A stretch of 64,000 nucleotides of DNA from Sporomusaceae bacterium (lineage in GTDB: Bacteria; Bacillota; Negativicutes; UBA1444). The notes under the pieces were generated by a model. It ran no database searches, was not told the DNA's origin, and saw nothing but the letters and a program-made list of their open reading frames with translations. The stretch lies in the NCBI GenBank assembly GCA_018434355.1, contig JAHDPL010000014.1:62001-126000 (forward strand), in the 5' to 3' direction. The position numbers were made by a program, and so were the translations under genes. Shown here one piece after another: positions 45,836 through 53,915 of the stretch; the first letter of the stretch is position 1; every line of letters begins with the position of its first letter.

Positions 45836-46873
45836 ATGAGCAAGAAAATCGCACTCCTATTGGCAATCATGATGGTCTCGATGCTACTGATCGCAGGTTG
45901 CGGCGGCGGTGACAAAAAACCTGCAACCCCTGCGGCCCCGGCAGCAGGCGGCAACAAACTGATCATTTACACTTCCATGAAAGAATCGTTAATTGGCGGA
46001 ATCGTGGAAGGCTTCAAAAAGAAAAACCCCGGTATCGAAGTGGACTATCAGTCAGCCGGAGCTGGCAAACTGATGGCCAAAATCGCAGCCGAACGGCAAA
46101 GCGGCAAAATCCTGGCCGATATCATCTGGACCAGCGAAGTGCCTGATTTCTACAATATGAAAAAAGAAGGCATGCTGGAACAATACAAAACCCCGCTGAT
46201 CAAAGAAATTCTCAATCCATTTGACGACTATGACGGATACTTTACCGCAGCCCGGCTCGGCACGTTGGGTATCGCCATCAACACCGACAAAATCAAAACC
46301 CCACCCACGCAGTGGTCCGACCTGTTCAAACCCGAATACAAGGGTGCTTTCGGCATTGCCGATCCTGCCCTGTCGGGAACCGCCTATATGAGCGTTGCCC
46401 TGTTGGAAAAACAGTTTGGCTGGCCGTTCTTTGAAAAACTGCGTGCCAATCAGGCCCGCATCGGCAAAGGCTCAGGTCAGGTCGTCGATGATACCGCCTC
46501 CGGTGAACTGGCTGCCAGCCTGGCGGTGGACTATATCACCTATGACAAAATCAAGAAAGGCGCCCACATTGCGCTGTACTATCCGCCGGAATTGCTGATC
46601 GCTCCCAGCCCTGTAGCGATTTTCAAGGGTGGTAAAAACATCGATGCAGCAAAAAAATTCGTTGATTATCTGTTGAGTAAGGAAGCACAGGTGCTGATTG
46701 CCGGTGAAGGTACGCTGTCTGTCCGAAAAGACGTCCCCAGCCCGGAAAAACTGAAGCTGCCACCGGCGGAAGAAGCGCTGAAGCGGGCCATCAAAATTGA
46801 TTATGTAAAAATGCAGGACTCCAAGAAAACCGTAATCAAACAATTCACCGACACGTTGCAAGGCAAGAAATAA
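45836..46873 (+). CDS. Lipoprotein binding component of an AfuA/FbpA-type ABC importer
   Basis: A 345-residue lipoprotein: lipobox LIAGC with Cys 22, a short Pro/Ala linker, then a type II binding domain starting KLIIYTSMKESLIGGIVEGFKKKNPGIEVDY. This is the Fe3+ / 2-aminoethylphosphonate / sugar-phosphate binding group. The Tyr-pair expected for direct Fe3+ chelation is not clear to me, so an organophosphate substrate is as likely as iron. GGGAGG precedes ATG 45836. It begins the importer operon that follows the two-component genes. Confidence 0.9.
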   Translation: MSKKIALLLAIMMVSMLLIAGCGGGDKKPATPAAPAAGGNKLIIYTSMKESLIGGIVEGFKKKNPGIEVDYQSAGAGKLMAKIAAERQSGKILADIIWTSEVPDFYNMKKEGMLEQYKTPLIKEILNPFDDYDGYFTAARLGTLGIAINTDKIKTPPTQWSDLFKPEYKGAFGIADPALSGTAYMSVALLEKQFGWPFFEKLRANQARIGKGSGQVVDDTASGELAASLAVDYITYDKIKKGAHIALYYPPELLIAPSPVAIFKGGKNIDAAKKFVDYLLSKEAQVLIAGEGTLSVRKDVPSPEKLKLPPAEEALKRAIKIDYVKMQDSKKTVIKQFTDTLQGKK

Positions 46874-46967
46874 TATCTAACCTTGCATCCTGCTGGATAT
46901 GGCGGGACGGCGCAGTTCGTTCCGCCTTTTTTCGTCGATCAAACTGATGAGTAAGCGAGGGGCGAAT

Positions 46968-48056
46968 ATGGATATAATCCGTGTGGAAGGTCTGGCAAAA
47001 AGCTATGACGGTCATCAGGTTCTCAAGGATCTTACGCTCTCGATCAAAAAAGGCGAGTGCTTCACCCTGCTTGGTCCGTCAGGCTGCGGAAAAACAGTGC
47101 TGCTGCGATTGATTGCCGGTTTTGAAACGCCTGATGCCGGGCGAATCTTGATTGACGATCAGGTGGTATCGGACCCAGCCGCGGGAATTAACGTTTCTCC
47201 CGACATTCGCGGCATTGGCGTGGTTTTTCAGGATTACGCGGTTTGGCCGCACATGAGCGTGTTTGATAACGTCGGGTTTCCGCTGAAAATAGCCAAGCGT
47301 CCGGCAAACGAATTAAAAGACCGTGTGATGGAAACGCTCGAACTGGTTGGCATGGCTAATCTGGCGCATCGCCTACCCTCGGAACTATCCGGCGGCCAGC
47401 AACAACGGGTGGCACTAGCCCGCGCCATTGTGGCCAATTCATCGTTGATGCTGCTGGATGAACCATTGACCAATCTAGATGCCAACCTGCGCGAAGAGAT
47501 GCGGTTTGAAATCAAAGAGCTGCAACGCAAACTGAATATCACCGTTCTTTATGTGACGCACGACCAGGAGATTGCTCTGGCCTTGTCGGACCGTATGGCC
47601 ATCATGGATAATGAGGGCCACATCCGGCAGATCGGCAATCCATGGGAAATTTTTGAACAACCGGTCGATTCTTTTGTCTTCAATTTTATGGGTATCGCCA
47701 ACTTCATGCCGGTCCGACAGCTCGGCGAATCCTATCGGGTTGGCAACGGCGAACAAATCGTTCCCTGGGAAGCGCCACAGGGAAATGCAGCCAATTGGGT
47801 TGCCGGTTTTCGCCCCTCCGATGTTCAGCTCGCCCCGCAAGGCCCTGGCCTGCGCGGAAAAGTAAAACGCGCCAGTTTTTTGGGCTCGATGATCGATTAT
47901 CTCATTGAGATCGACGGGGCTCACCTGCGCACCAGTGTAGAGACCCACGAAGCCATGTCGAAAGGACTTTTATTCAAAGAGGACGAAACCTGCGCAATCA
48001 GCTTCCGTGATCTGCATTGGTTCGATGCTGACAGTCTGGCGGAGGTGAAGAAATAA
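46968..48056 (+). CDS. ABC importer ATPase 1
   Basis: A 362-residue ATPase of the FbpC/PotA group: Walker A GPSGCGKTV, signature LSGGQQQR, Walker B MLLDEP, switch His in YVTHDQ, and a C-terminal TOBE-like regulatory domain (about 240-362). ATG 46968 follows GAGGGG; the frame is open to 46899 but without a ribosome site. It ends in a TAATG overlap with the permease gene. Confidence 0.93.
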   Translation: MDIIRVEGLAKSYDGHQVLKDLTLSIKKGECFTLLGPSGCGKTVLLRLIAGFETPDAGRILIDDQVVSDPAAGINVSPDIRGIGVVFQDYAVWPHMSVFDNVGFPLKIAKRPANELKDRVMETLELVGMANLAHRLPSELSGGQQQRVALARAIVANSSLMLLDEPLTNLDANLREEMRFEIKELQRKLNITVLYVTHDQEIALALSDRMAIMDNEGHIRQIGNPWEIFEQPVDSFVFNFMGIANFMPVRQLGESYRVGNGEQIVPWEAPQGNAANWVAGFRPSDVQLAPQGPGLRGKVKRASFLGSMIDYLIEIDGAHLRTSVETHEAMSKGLLFKEDETCAISFRDLHWFDADSLAEVKK

Positions 48057-49747
48057 TGAGCGCGCTCAAACCAAAAAGCAGTTTTGGCACCGCACAGATC
48101 ATCCTGTTTTTTTCGATTGCGATCCTCGTCATTGTTGTTGCCGTTCCGGTTCTGCTGATATTCTTCAATGCCTTTTGGGTAAACGGCGAATTCAATGTGG
48201 CCGATGTCGCCAAGATAATTCTGGAACCAGAAACTTACCAGGCTCTCGTCAATTCATTGATTATTGCCACTGGCACCACGATTGGCAGTACGATTGTCGG
48301 CACTTTTTTCGCCTGGCTGGTAACGCGCACCGATCTTCCTTACAAAAGCTTCATGAAATCGATGTTCTTGGTTCCTTTCATGTTGCCATCCTTTATCGGC
48401 GCCCTGGCCTGGAAGATGCTTCTGTCGCCGAATGCCGGTTTTATCAACAAGTTCTTCATCAACAACTTTGGTTTTGACGGACCGATTTTCAACATTTACA
48501 GCTATCTGGGGATCGTTTTGGTCGAGATCATGTATTTGTTCCCCTTCGTCTTTATTCAGGTCTGCGGCGCACTGGAACGCATGGATCCGACGCTGGAGGA
48601 ATCGGCCCGCATATCGGGGGCGGGACTTTTCACCATCACTCGCAAAATCACGATTCCACTAGTGTTGCCCAGTATCCTTTCCGGTTCATTGCTGATCATG
48701 CTGTACTCTATGGCGCATTTCGGCACGGTTGCCGTACTCGGCATTGAAAACGGCATATTCAACATCCCGACCCTGATCTACCAACGAATCCATCAAAGCG
48801 CCGGCAGTTTCGACTCGATCCGTACCGGTACGGTACTGGCCACAGTGCTGGTTGTCACGGCGGCTCTTATCATCTGGCTGCAGGGAAAAATCCTCAGCAA
48901 AGGCAAGTATCAGATTATCGGCGGCAAAAGTTTCCGGCCGATGGAACTGAAATTGCGCGCGCTGCGGATTCCGTTACTTATCCTCTGCATTTCATACATC
49001 GGCTTTACGATCGTGCTGCCTACCGTCGTCATCTTTCTAGTCGGCGGCCTAAAGACCTACGGCCTCGCCTTCACCTGGAACAATCTCTCCCTCGACAACT
49101 ACAAATTCATCCTGTTTGACTACAAACTGACCAAGGACGCGATCTGGAACAGCGTCACGCTGGGTCTGGGCGCCGCACTGATCACCATGTTTGCCGGCGT
49201 AATGATTTCCTATGTCATCGTCAAGATGAAAGTGCGCGGCAAAGGAATCCTGGAGTTTCTCGGTATGTTGCCATTCTCGGTTCCCGGCTCGGTTATCGCC
49301 CTCGGCGTCATACTGGCCTGGAGCGGCAAATATGGCATCAATCTCTACAATACCGTCTGGATCATCCTGGTCGCTTACATCGCCCGTTACATGGCCTTTT
49401 CTCTCAAAGCAAACTCGGCGGCGCTGGAACAGGTGCACGATTCGTTGGTGGAAGCGGCCCGATCCTGTGGCGCGAGCATGTGGCAGACTCTTCGCTATAT
49501 CGTTCTGCCCTTGGTGCGTCCGGGGATGTTGGCGGCATTCTTCCTGATTTTCCTGCCATCGCTGCGGGAACTGACGGTCTCGATCATGCTCTATGCACCA
49601 ACCACCCGTACCATTGGCGTGGCGATCTACACATTGAACGAAGACGGTGAAACCGTTGTTTCGGCTGCGTTGGCAGGCATCGCACTGATCCTGATCATCG
49701 TGGGGCAAACGCTAATCAACCGTTTCACCAAAAAGGCAGGTGCATAA
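48056..49747 (+). CDS. Double-domain importer permease, FbpB type
   Basis: A 563-residue permease with about twelve helices, formed by two fused BPD transmembrane domains. Each has the EAA-type cytoplasmic loop: EESARISGAGLFTITRKI in the first half and VEAARSCGASMWQTLRYI in the second. One protein therefore supplies both membrane halves of the importer. It is flanked by two ATPase genes. The start overlaps the stop of ATPase 1. Confidence 0.94.
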   Translation: MSALKPKSSFGTAQIILFFSIAILVIVVAVPVLLIFFNAFWVNGEFNVADVAKIILEPETYQALVNSLIIATGTTIGSTIVGTFFAWLVTRTDLPYKSFMKSMFLVPFMLPSFIGALAWKMLLSPNAGFINKFFINNFGFDGPIFNIYSYLGIVLVEIMYLFPFVFIQVCGALERMDPTLEESARISGAGLFTITRKITIPLVLPSILSGSLLIMLYSMAHFGTVAVLGIENGIFNIPTLIYQRIHQSAGSFDSIRTGTVLATVLVVTAALIIWLQGKILSKGKYQIIGGKSFRPMELKLRALRIPLLILCISYIGFTIVLPTVVIFLVGGLKTYGLAFTWNNLSLDNYKFILFDYKLTKDAIWNSVTLGLGAALITMFAGVMISYVIVKMKVRGKGILEFLGMLPFSVPGSVIALGVILAWSGKYGINLYNTVWIILVAYIARYMAFSLKANSAALEQVHDSLVEAARSCGASMWQTLRYIVLPLVRPGMLAAFFLIFLPSLRELTVSIMLYAPTTRTIGVAIYTLNEDGETVVSAALAGIALILIIVGQTLINRFTKKAGA

Positions 49748-49754
49748 TCCGATT

Positions 49755-50825
49755 ATGTCGCATGTACGCTTATTGAATGTCACAAAACGATTCGGCGATG
49801 TTACTGCGGTGAATTCACTGAACCTGGAAATTGGAAAAGGTGAATGCTTCTCGATGCTTGGCCCGTCTGGCTGCGGCAAAACCACCACCCTGCGCATGGT
49901 TGCCGGATTCGAGGATTTGAGTGAAGGAGAGGTATACGTCGGCGATCGTCTGCTTTCCTGTCCCCAGCGCAATTATTACCTGCCACCGGAAAAGCGCAAT
50001 TTCGGCATGGTATTCCAGGCCTTTGCCGTCTGGCCGCATCTGTCGGTATACGACAATGTCGCTTTTCCGCTGCAGATCCGCAACTTCCCTACCGAGGAAA
50101 TCGATAAACGGACCAAAGACGCTTTGCGGTCCACCAATCTGCTGAATGTGGCCGACAAGAGCCCGGCCGACCTGTCCGGCGGCGGTAAACAACGGGTGGC
50201 ACTGGCCCGGGCGCTCGCGATCAATCCTGATGTCATGCTGCTTGACGAGCCGCTTTCCAGTCTCGACCCGCACCTGCGCGAGGAGATGCGGTTTGAAATT
50301 AAAGACCTGCAACGCAAATACGGATTTTCCATCATCTACGTGACGCATGACCAGGCGGAAGCGATGGCGTTGTCTGACCGCATCCTGGTGATGAAGTTGG
50401 GAGTAGTGCAACAGATTGACACACCCTTTGATGTCTACAACAAACCTGCCAATAAATTTGTTTTCAGTTTCATCGGACTCTCCAACTTTCTCGATGTGGT
50501 CTGGTCCGACGACAAGGCTTATGTTCGCGGCGAAACCACAGCCCTGCCGCTCAGCCTGTTCCCGCCCGAGTCCATGCGCGGCAGCGAAGGTCTATCACTG
50601 GCTAGCCGCCCTTCGGAAATCGATTTTGTTTCAGACGAAGAAGCAGACGTGCTGCAGGGAGTTGTCAGTCGCAAAGCATTTCTCGGCGAAATCGTCGATT
50701 ATCAGGTCAAGATTGGCGACCAGGAACTGCGCATACAGAAAGGTCGTCGCACCCGCGGCCCCGAACTGGGAGAAAACTGCCGCCTGCGTTTCTCTCGACC
50801 ATTCTGGTATAGCGGCAACGCGTAA
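49755..50825 (+). CDS. ABC importer ATPase 2
   Basis: A 356-residue ATPase paralogous to ATPase 1: Walker A GPSGCGKTT, Walker B MLLDEP, His switch YVTHDQ and a C-terminal TOBE-like part. The signature is LSGGGKQR, with GK instead of QQ, but the key SGG is retained. GTG 49740 and ATG 49755 are both possible starts; the ribosome site (AGGTG) is poorly spaced for either. A heterodimeric ATPase pair with one permease would be unusual for this family but fits the operon. Confidence 0.9.
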   Translation: MSHVRLLNVTKRFGDVTAVNSLNLEIGKGECFSMLGPSGCGKTTTLRMVAGFEDLSEGEVYVGDRLLSCPQRNYYLPPEKRNFGMVFQAFAVWPHLSVYDNVAFPLQIRNFPTEEIDKRTKDALRSTNLLNVADKSPADLSGGGKQRVALARALAINPDVMLLDEPLSSLDPHLREEMRFEIKDLQRKYGFSIIYVTHDQAEAMALSDRILVMKLGVVQQIDTPFDVYNKPANKFVFSFIGLSNFLDVVWSDDKAYVRGETTALPLSLFPPESMRGSEGLSLASRPSEIDFVSDEEADVLQGVVSRKAFLGEIVDYQVKIGDQELRIQKGRRTRGPELGENCRLRFSRPFWYSGNA

Positions 50826-50826
50826 A

Positions 50827-50875
50827 TAATAAGGCAGAAAAACCCGCGACAATCGCGGGTTTTTCTGCCTTATTA
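50827..50875. terminator. Long bidirectional terminator after the importer operon
   Basis: Perfect 23-bp arms (50827-50849 and 50853-50875) around CAA, containing AAAAACCCGCGA and its complement with TTTTT. It separates the importer from the convergent diphosphohydrolase-like gene. Confidence 0.95.
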
Positions 50876-50892
50876 AGCAAGCTGCGACAATC

Positions 50893-51240
50893 TTATTCTT
50901 TCGGCGACATTCTGGTCGGAATATCCTGCATATCCGGACGATTCTTCTCCATCCAGATTGCAAAGGCAATATTCCATAACGCGGCCCGCAGATGCGGTTC
51001 GTCTTTCATGCCGCGCAGATAGCAAGACAAATGCCGAATCGCGCTGTCAATCAGCGAATGCATCGGTATCCCTTTTTCACAGTTCCGTTCGCCGTATTTT
51101 TTTGCCCCTTGTTCACAGTGTATCGCCAGTTCATGAATCGCATCCCAGGGGATCAAATCATAGCGCCCCTTCCCTTCGTGCCAGTCTCGGACCGCACCGG
51201 TGCCAAACTCCGTCCTGTTGCCGCTGTCTTTGATATCCAT
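50893..51240 (-). CDS. dATP/dGTP diphosphohydrolase-like protein (DUF5664)
   Basis: A 115-residue protein with the segment TGAVRDWHEGKGRYDLIPWDAIHELAIHCEQGAKKYGERNCEKG, followed by SAIRHLSCYLRG and a helical end. This matches the small all-alpha dGTP/dATP diphosphohydrolase N-terminal family (MazZ/DUF5664), seen mostly in phages and prophages. The Glu, Lys and Arg/Asp positions of the nucleotide site look intact. ATG 51240 follows GGTGGAG. There is no phage gene next to it. It may clean the nucleotide pool or be a relic of phage DNA. Confidence 0.8.
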   Translation of the reverse strand: MDIKDSGNRTEFGTGAVRDWHEGKGRYDLIPWDAIHELAIHCEQGAKKYGERNCEKGIPMHSLIDSAIRHLSCYLRGMKDEPHLRAALWNIAFAIWMEKNRPDMQDIPTRMSPKE

Positions 51241-51306
51241 GCTCCACCGCCCGTCGAAGTATTGCCTGTTGATTGCCGTTCTGCAATTTTATTCTGCAGA
51301 CGCGCC

Positions 51307-51337
51307 GTTTTTCCTTCTTTCGTGCGGAAGGAAAAAC
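51307..51337. other. Hairpin between divergent genes
   Basis: GTTTTTCCTTC (51307-51317) and GAAGGAAAAAC (51327-51337) are perfect 11-bp arms with a 9-nt loop, in the 164-nt gap that must contain promoters for both flanking genes. Role unknown. Confidence 0.5.
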
Positions 51338-51404
51338 ACCATGCATGCAGAAGTTTGATGCATAGGCGTTGTTATTAATTGCATCTTTGGGAAGGTGAAG
51401 CCAA

Positions 51405-52160
51405 ATGATCATCGATGCCCATGCACACGCAGATGAATACAAACTGTTCGGCTGGATCGACCCGCCTGAACGGGTAATCGGCCTGATGGACCGGGCCGGC
51501 ATAGATATTTCCATCGTCACGACCTACGCGGAAGCGCCGTTTAATCCCGCAGCCGTGGATAATCTGGTCAACTATGTCAACCGCTTTCCTGACCGCTTGC
51601 TGGGATTCGTCCGGATCGACCCCAAAGGAGCCGAAGAAGCGGTTCGCGTGTTCGAGCACACGCTCCGCACCCAGCCTCGGATCAAAGGGATGAAACTGCA
51701 TCCGATCTCCAATCTGATCAAGCCGTATTCACCGTTTTGCACCAACTTGCTGCGTAGCGCCGCCAAACTCGACGTGCCTGTCTTTATCCACTGCTGCGAC
51801 AAACCGTTGGCGCAACCGCTACAGATTGGCAAAGCCGCCGAAGTCTGCCCGGAGACCACAATCATTTGTCACATGGGCGGATTTTTCCGTGGTGAAGAAA
51901 TCATCCGGGTTGCCCAAAAGCATAGCAATATTTTTCTCGATACCTCTTCGATTCCTTATCCAAGAATCATCCTGCAGGCGCTTGAGGCCATCGGACCGGA
52001 CCGGATCGTGTTCGCTTCCGACAATCCCGCCGGCGATCCTGTTTCCGAGTTGGCAAAAATCCGCAATTTAAACTTATCGCCGGAAATCGAGGAGAAAATT
52101 CTCTGCAAAAATATCGCCCGCCTCTTAAAGCTGGATCTGGCAGGAGGACGACTGAAATGA
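51405..52160 (+). CDS. Amidohydrolase-family TIM-barrel hydrolase (amidohydrolase 2)
   Basis: A 251-residue metal-dependent hydrolase. All expected ligands are visible: HAH at residues 6-8, KLHP around 97-100, H129 (FIHCCDKP), H156 (ICHMGG) and D206 (FASDNP). The family includes decarboxylases and lactonases. GGAAGGTGAAG precedes ATG 51405. Its stop overlaps the start of a paralogue (ATGA). Two STAS-domain genes follow in the same operon, an unexpected partnership. Substrate unknown. Confidence 0.9.
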   Translation: MIIDAHAHADEYKLFGWIDPPERVIGLMDRAGIDISIVTTYAEAPFNPAAVDNLVNYVNRFPDRLLGFVRIDPKGAEEAVRVFEHTLRTQPRIKGMKLHPISNLIKPYSPFCTNLLRSAAKLDVPVFIHCCDKPLAQPLQIGKAAEVCPETTIICHMGGFFRGEEIIRVAQKHSNIFLDTSSIPYPRIILQALEAIGPDRIVFASDNPAGDPVSELAKIRNLNLSPEIEEKILCKNIARLLKLDLAGGRLK

Positions 52161-52888
52161 TCATTGATGCCAATATTTTTGTTGGGGAATCGTTGCTGAG
52201 AAATTCAGTTTCCGTCGCGGACCTTGATTCGATGATGCGTCAAAACCATTTGGACAAAGCCGTAGTTCGCCCACTGAAACCGGTCGATCACGACTATGAC
52301 AGAGCCAACCAAATGGTTGCCCGATTGCAGGAGAAAAATCATCGGATTATTGGCTTCGGTCGGGTCAATCCCTGGGAAATCAAAGCGCCCGAACTAATTT
52401 TCCGAGCTATCCGGGAATATGGATTAAAAGGGATCCATCTGCATCCCTGGGAAGAGAATTTTTCAATTAATGCGCCGCTGGTCCATGATGTGATGGACGC
52501 CATCGCCGAATTAAACGTCCCCGTTTACATCAACGCCGGGTATCCGATCGTCTCGGAATCGCTGCAGATTCTCGAACTGATGGAATGTTACCCCCAGGTC
52601 ACCGCGATTACCACCCATGCCTGCCAACTCGATATCAGCGGTCTCAGCTTCGACGACGCGCTGATTGTCGCCGAAGCCAAAAATATAAAATTCGACATTT
52701 CCGGCGTATACCGGCGTGATTTCATCGAATTGCTAATCAACAAAGCCGGGGTGAATAACGTGTTATTCGGCAGTTGCGCCCCCTATATGGACATCTCGCT
52801 GGAAATTGAACGCATCAAAGCCGTGCAGATCGCCGACACGATCAAAGAAAAGATTTTCTATAAAAATATTGAAGAATTGGTATTTTAG
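52157..52888 (+). CDS. Amidohydrolase paralogue lacking most metal ligands
   Basis: A 243-residue paralogue of the upstream gene by fold and order (MIIDANIFVGE; KGIHLHPWEE; ITTHACQ). HxH is replaced by N6-x-F8, the third His by N126 (VYINAG) and the catalytic Asp by C207 (FGSCAP); only H154 remains. It is probably non-catalytic, perhaps a regulatory partner or ligand sensor for the active enzyme. It overlaps the upstream gene by ATGA and lies 2 nt before the first STAS gene. Confidence 0.85.
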   Translation: MIIDANIFVGESLLRNSVSVADLDSMMRQNHLDKAVVRPLKPVDHDYDRANQMVARLQEKNHRIIGFGRVNPWEIKAPELIFRAIREYGLKGIHLHPWEENFSINAPLVHDVMDAIAELNVPVYINAGYPIVSESLQILELMECYPQVTAITTHACQLDISGLSFDDALIVAEAKNIKFDISGVYRRDFIELLINKAGVNNVLFGSCAPYMDISLEIERIKAVQIADTIKEKIFYKNIEELVF

Positions 52889-52890
52889 AC

Positions 52891-53457
52891 ATGGAAATAA
52901 CGGTAAACAGCCACGGCTCGACAAAAGTGGTCAACATTCCGCTCGCGGTGGAGAGCGATACGGTCTTTCTGGTTGAAACCGTTCTGCGACGGTTGATTGC
53001 CGAGGAGACCCGCAATATCGTGTGCAACTTTACGCAGACCGAAATCGTATCGGAAGCGGGACTCGCCATGTTTATCGCAGTGCTCAAGGATCTGCACCGA
53101 TTGCAGGGCCAGATGGTTTTTTGCCTGCTCAAACCGGACCTGCGAGAGATTTTTGCTGCGGCAGGGCTGACAAACCTTTATCATTACTACGAACAGGACG
53201 AAGCCTTACAGACTGAGATTCTGCGCGAACTATCGGCGCATTTCGATGAATACGCCGATTTTCATGCGGTTCGGCTGCGTCGCGACGAAAGTAAACTCTA
53301 CATCGAGATTTTTCTCGAATTTGATCCGGAGCAAAAAATGCGCCAGGTCCAGCAGAGCATCAACAGGATCAAACGTCAGTTGGAAACCAAAATCAAGAAC
53401 AGCGAAGTATTGATCATCCCCACCATGCACGAAGGAGCAGGCGTTACATGCAATTGA
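52891..53457 (+). CDS. STAS domain fused to a cation-efflux-dimerisation-like domain
   Basis: A 188-residue protein. Residues about 1-110 are a STAS (anti-anti-sigma) domain. At its switch loop the sequence is VSEAGLAMF, so the position of the phosphorylated Ser is E55, a natural phosphomimic. Residues about 115-185 (VRLRRDESKLYIEIFLEFDPEQKMRQVQQSINRIKRQL... EVLIIP) look like the C-terminal dimerisation domain of cation-efflux transporters. The gene starts 2 nt after the amidohydrolase paralogue and overlaps the next STAS gene by 10 nt. Confidence 0.8.
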   Translation: MEITVNSHGSTKVVNIPLAVESDTVFLVETVLRRLIAEETRNIVCNFTQTEIVSEAGLAMFIAVLKDLHRLQGQMVFCLLKPDLREIFAAAGLTNLYHYYEQDEALQTEILRELSAHFDEYADFHAVRLRRDESKLYIEIFLEFDPEQKMRQVQQSINRIKRQLETKIKNSEVLIIPTMHEGAGVTCN

Positions 53458-53915
53458 TGGAAATGGACGGTATTCATAGAATTGAAATTGCCGGACGGGT
53501 CGATGTGAACTCCGCACCGGCTTTGGAGCAACTCTGCAATCAATTGCTCGATGGCGGTCACAATAGAATCATCTGCGATTTTTTCCGTAATGAGTATGTG
53601 TCAAGCGCCGGACTGCGCGTATTTCTCTCCGGCCTGAAACGCTGCCGGAAATCCGGCGGAAACATGGTGCTTTGCCGTTTGAAACCGGGGATCTTGGAGA
53701 TTTTTGATATGACCGGTTTTACCAGCCTCTTTCCACTGTTTGATTCGCTGGAAGCCGCCCACGAATTTTTCCGGGTTTCCTCGTCAAAACTTGAACTGAA
53801 AACTGTCTCCAGACCTGACGAAGTCGGGGAAATCCTGATTGAAAAGCCGACCAAGGAAGCTGCGCAGGCCTATGCAGCCGCGGCCCGGCAAATCCGCATG
53901 GACGAAAAGGCATAA
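53448..53915 (+). CDS. STAS-domain anti-anti-sigma-type protein
   Basis: A 155-residue protein with a normal STAS switch loop YVSSAGLRVFL, whose second Ser, S53, is the expected phosphorylation site. A C-terminal tail (about 110-155) follows, rich in Glu, Lys and Ala. Homologues bind and are phosphorylated by GHKL kinases/anti-sigma factors; no RsbW-like gene is in the window. It follows the Glu-bearing STAS gene in overlap. Its last 46 nt overlap the convergent hydrolase gene. Confidence 0.85.
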   Translation: MQLMEMDGIHRIEIAGRVDVNSAPALEQLCNQLLDGGHNRIICDFFRNEYVSSAGLRVFLSGLKRCRKSGGNMVLCRLKPGILEIFDMTGFTSLFPLFDSLEAAHEFFRVSSSKLELKTVSRPDEVGEILIEKPTKEAAQAYAAAARQIRMDEKA

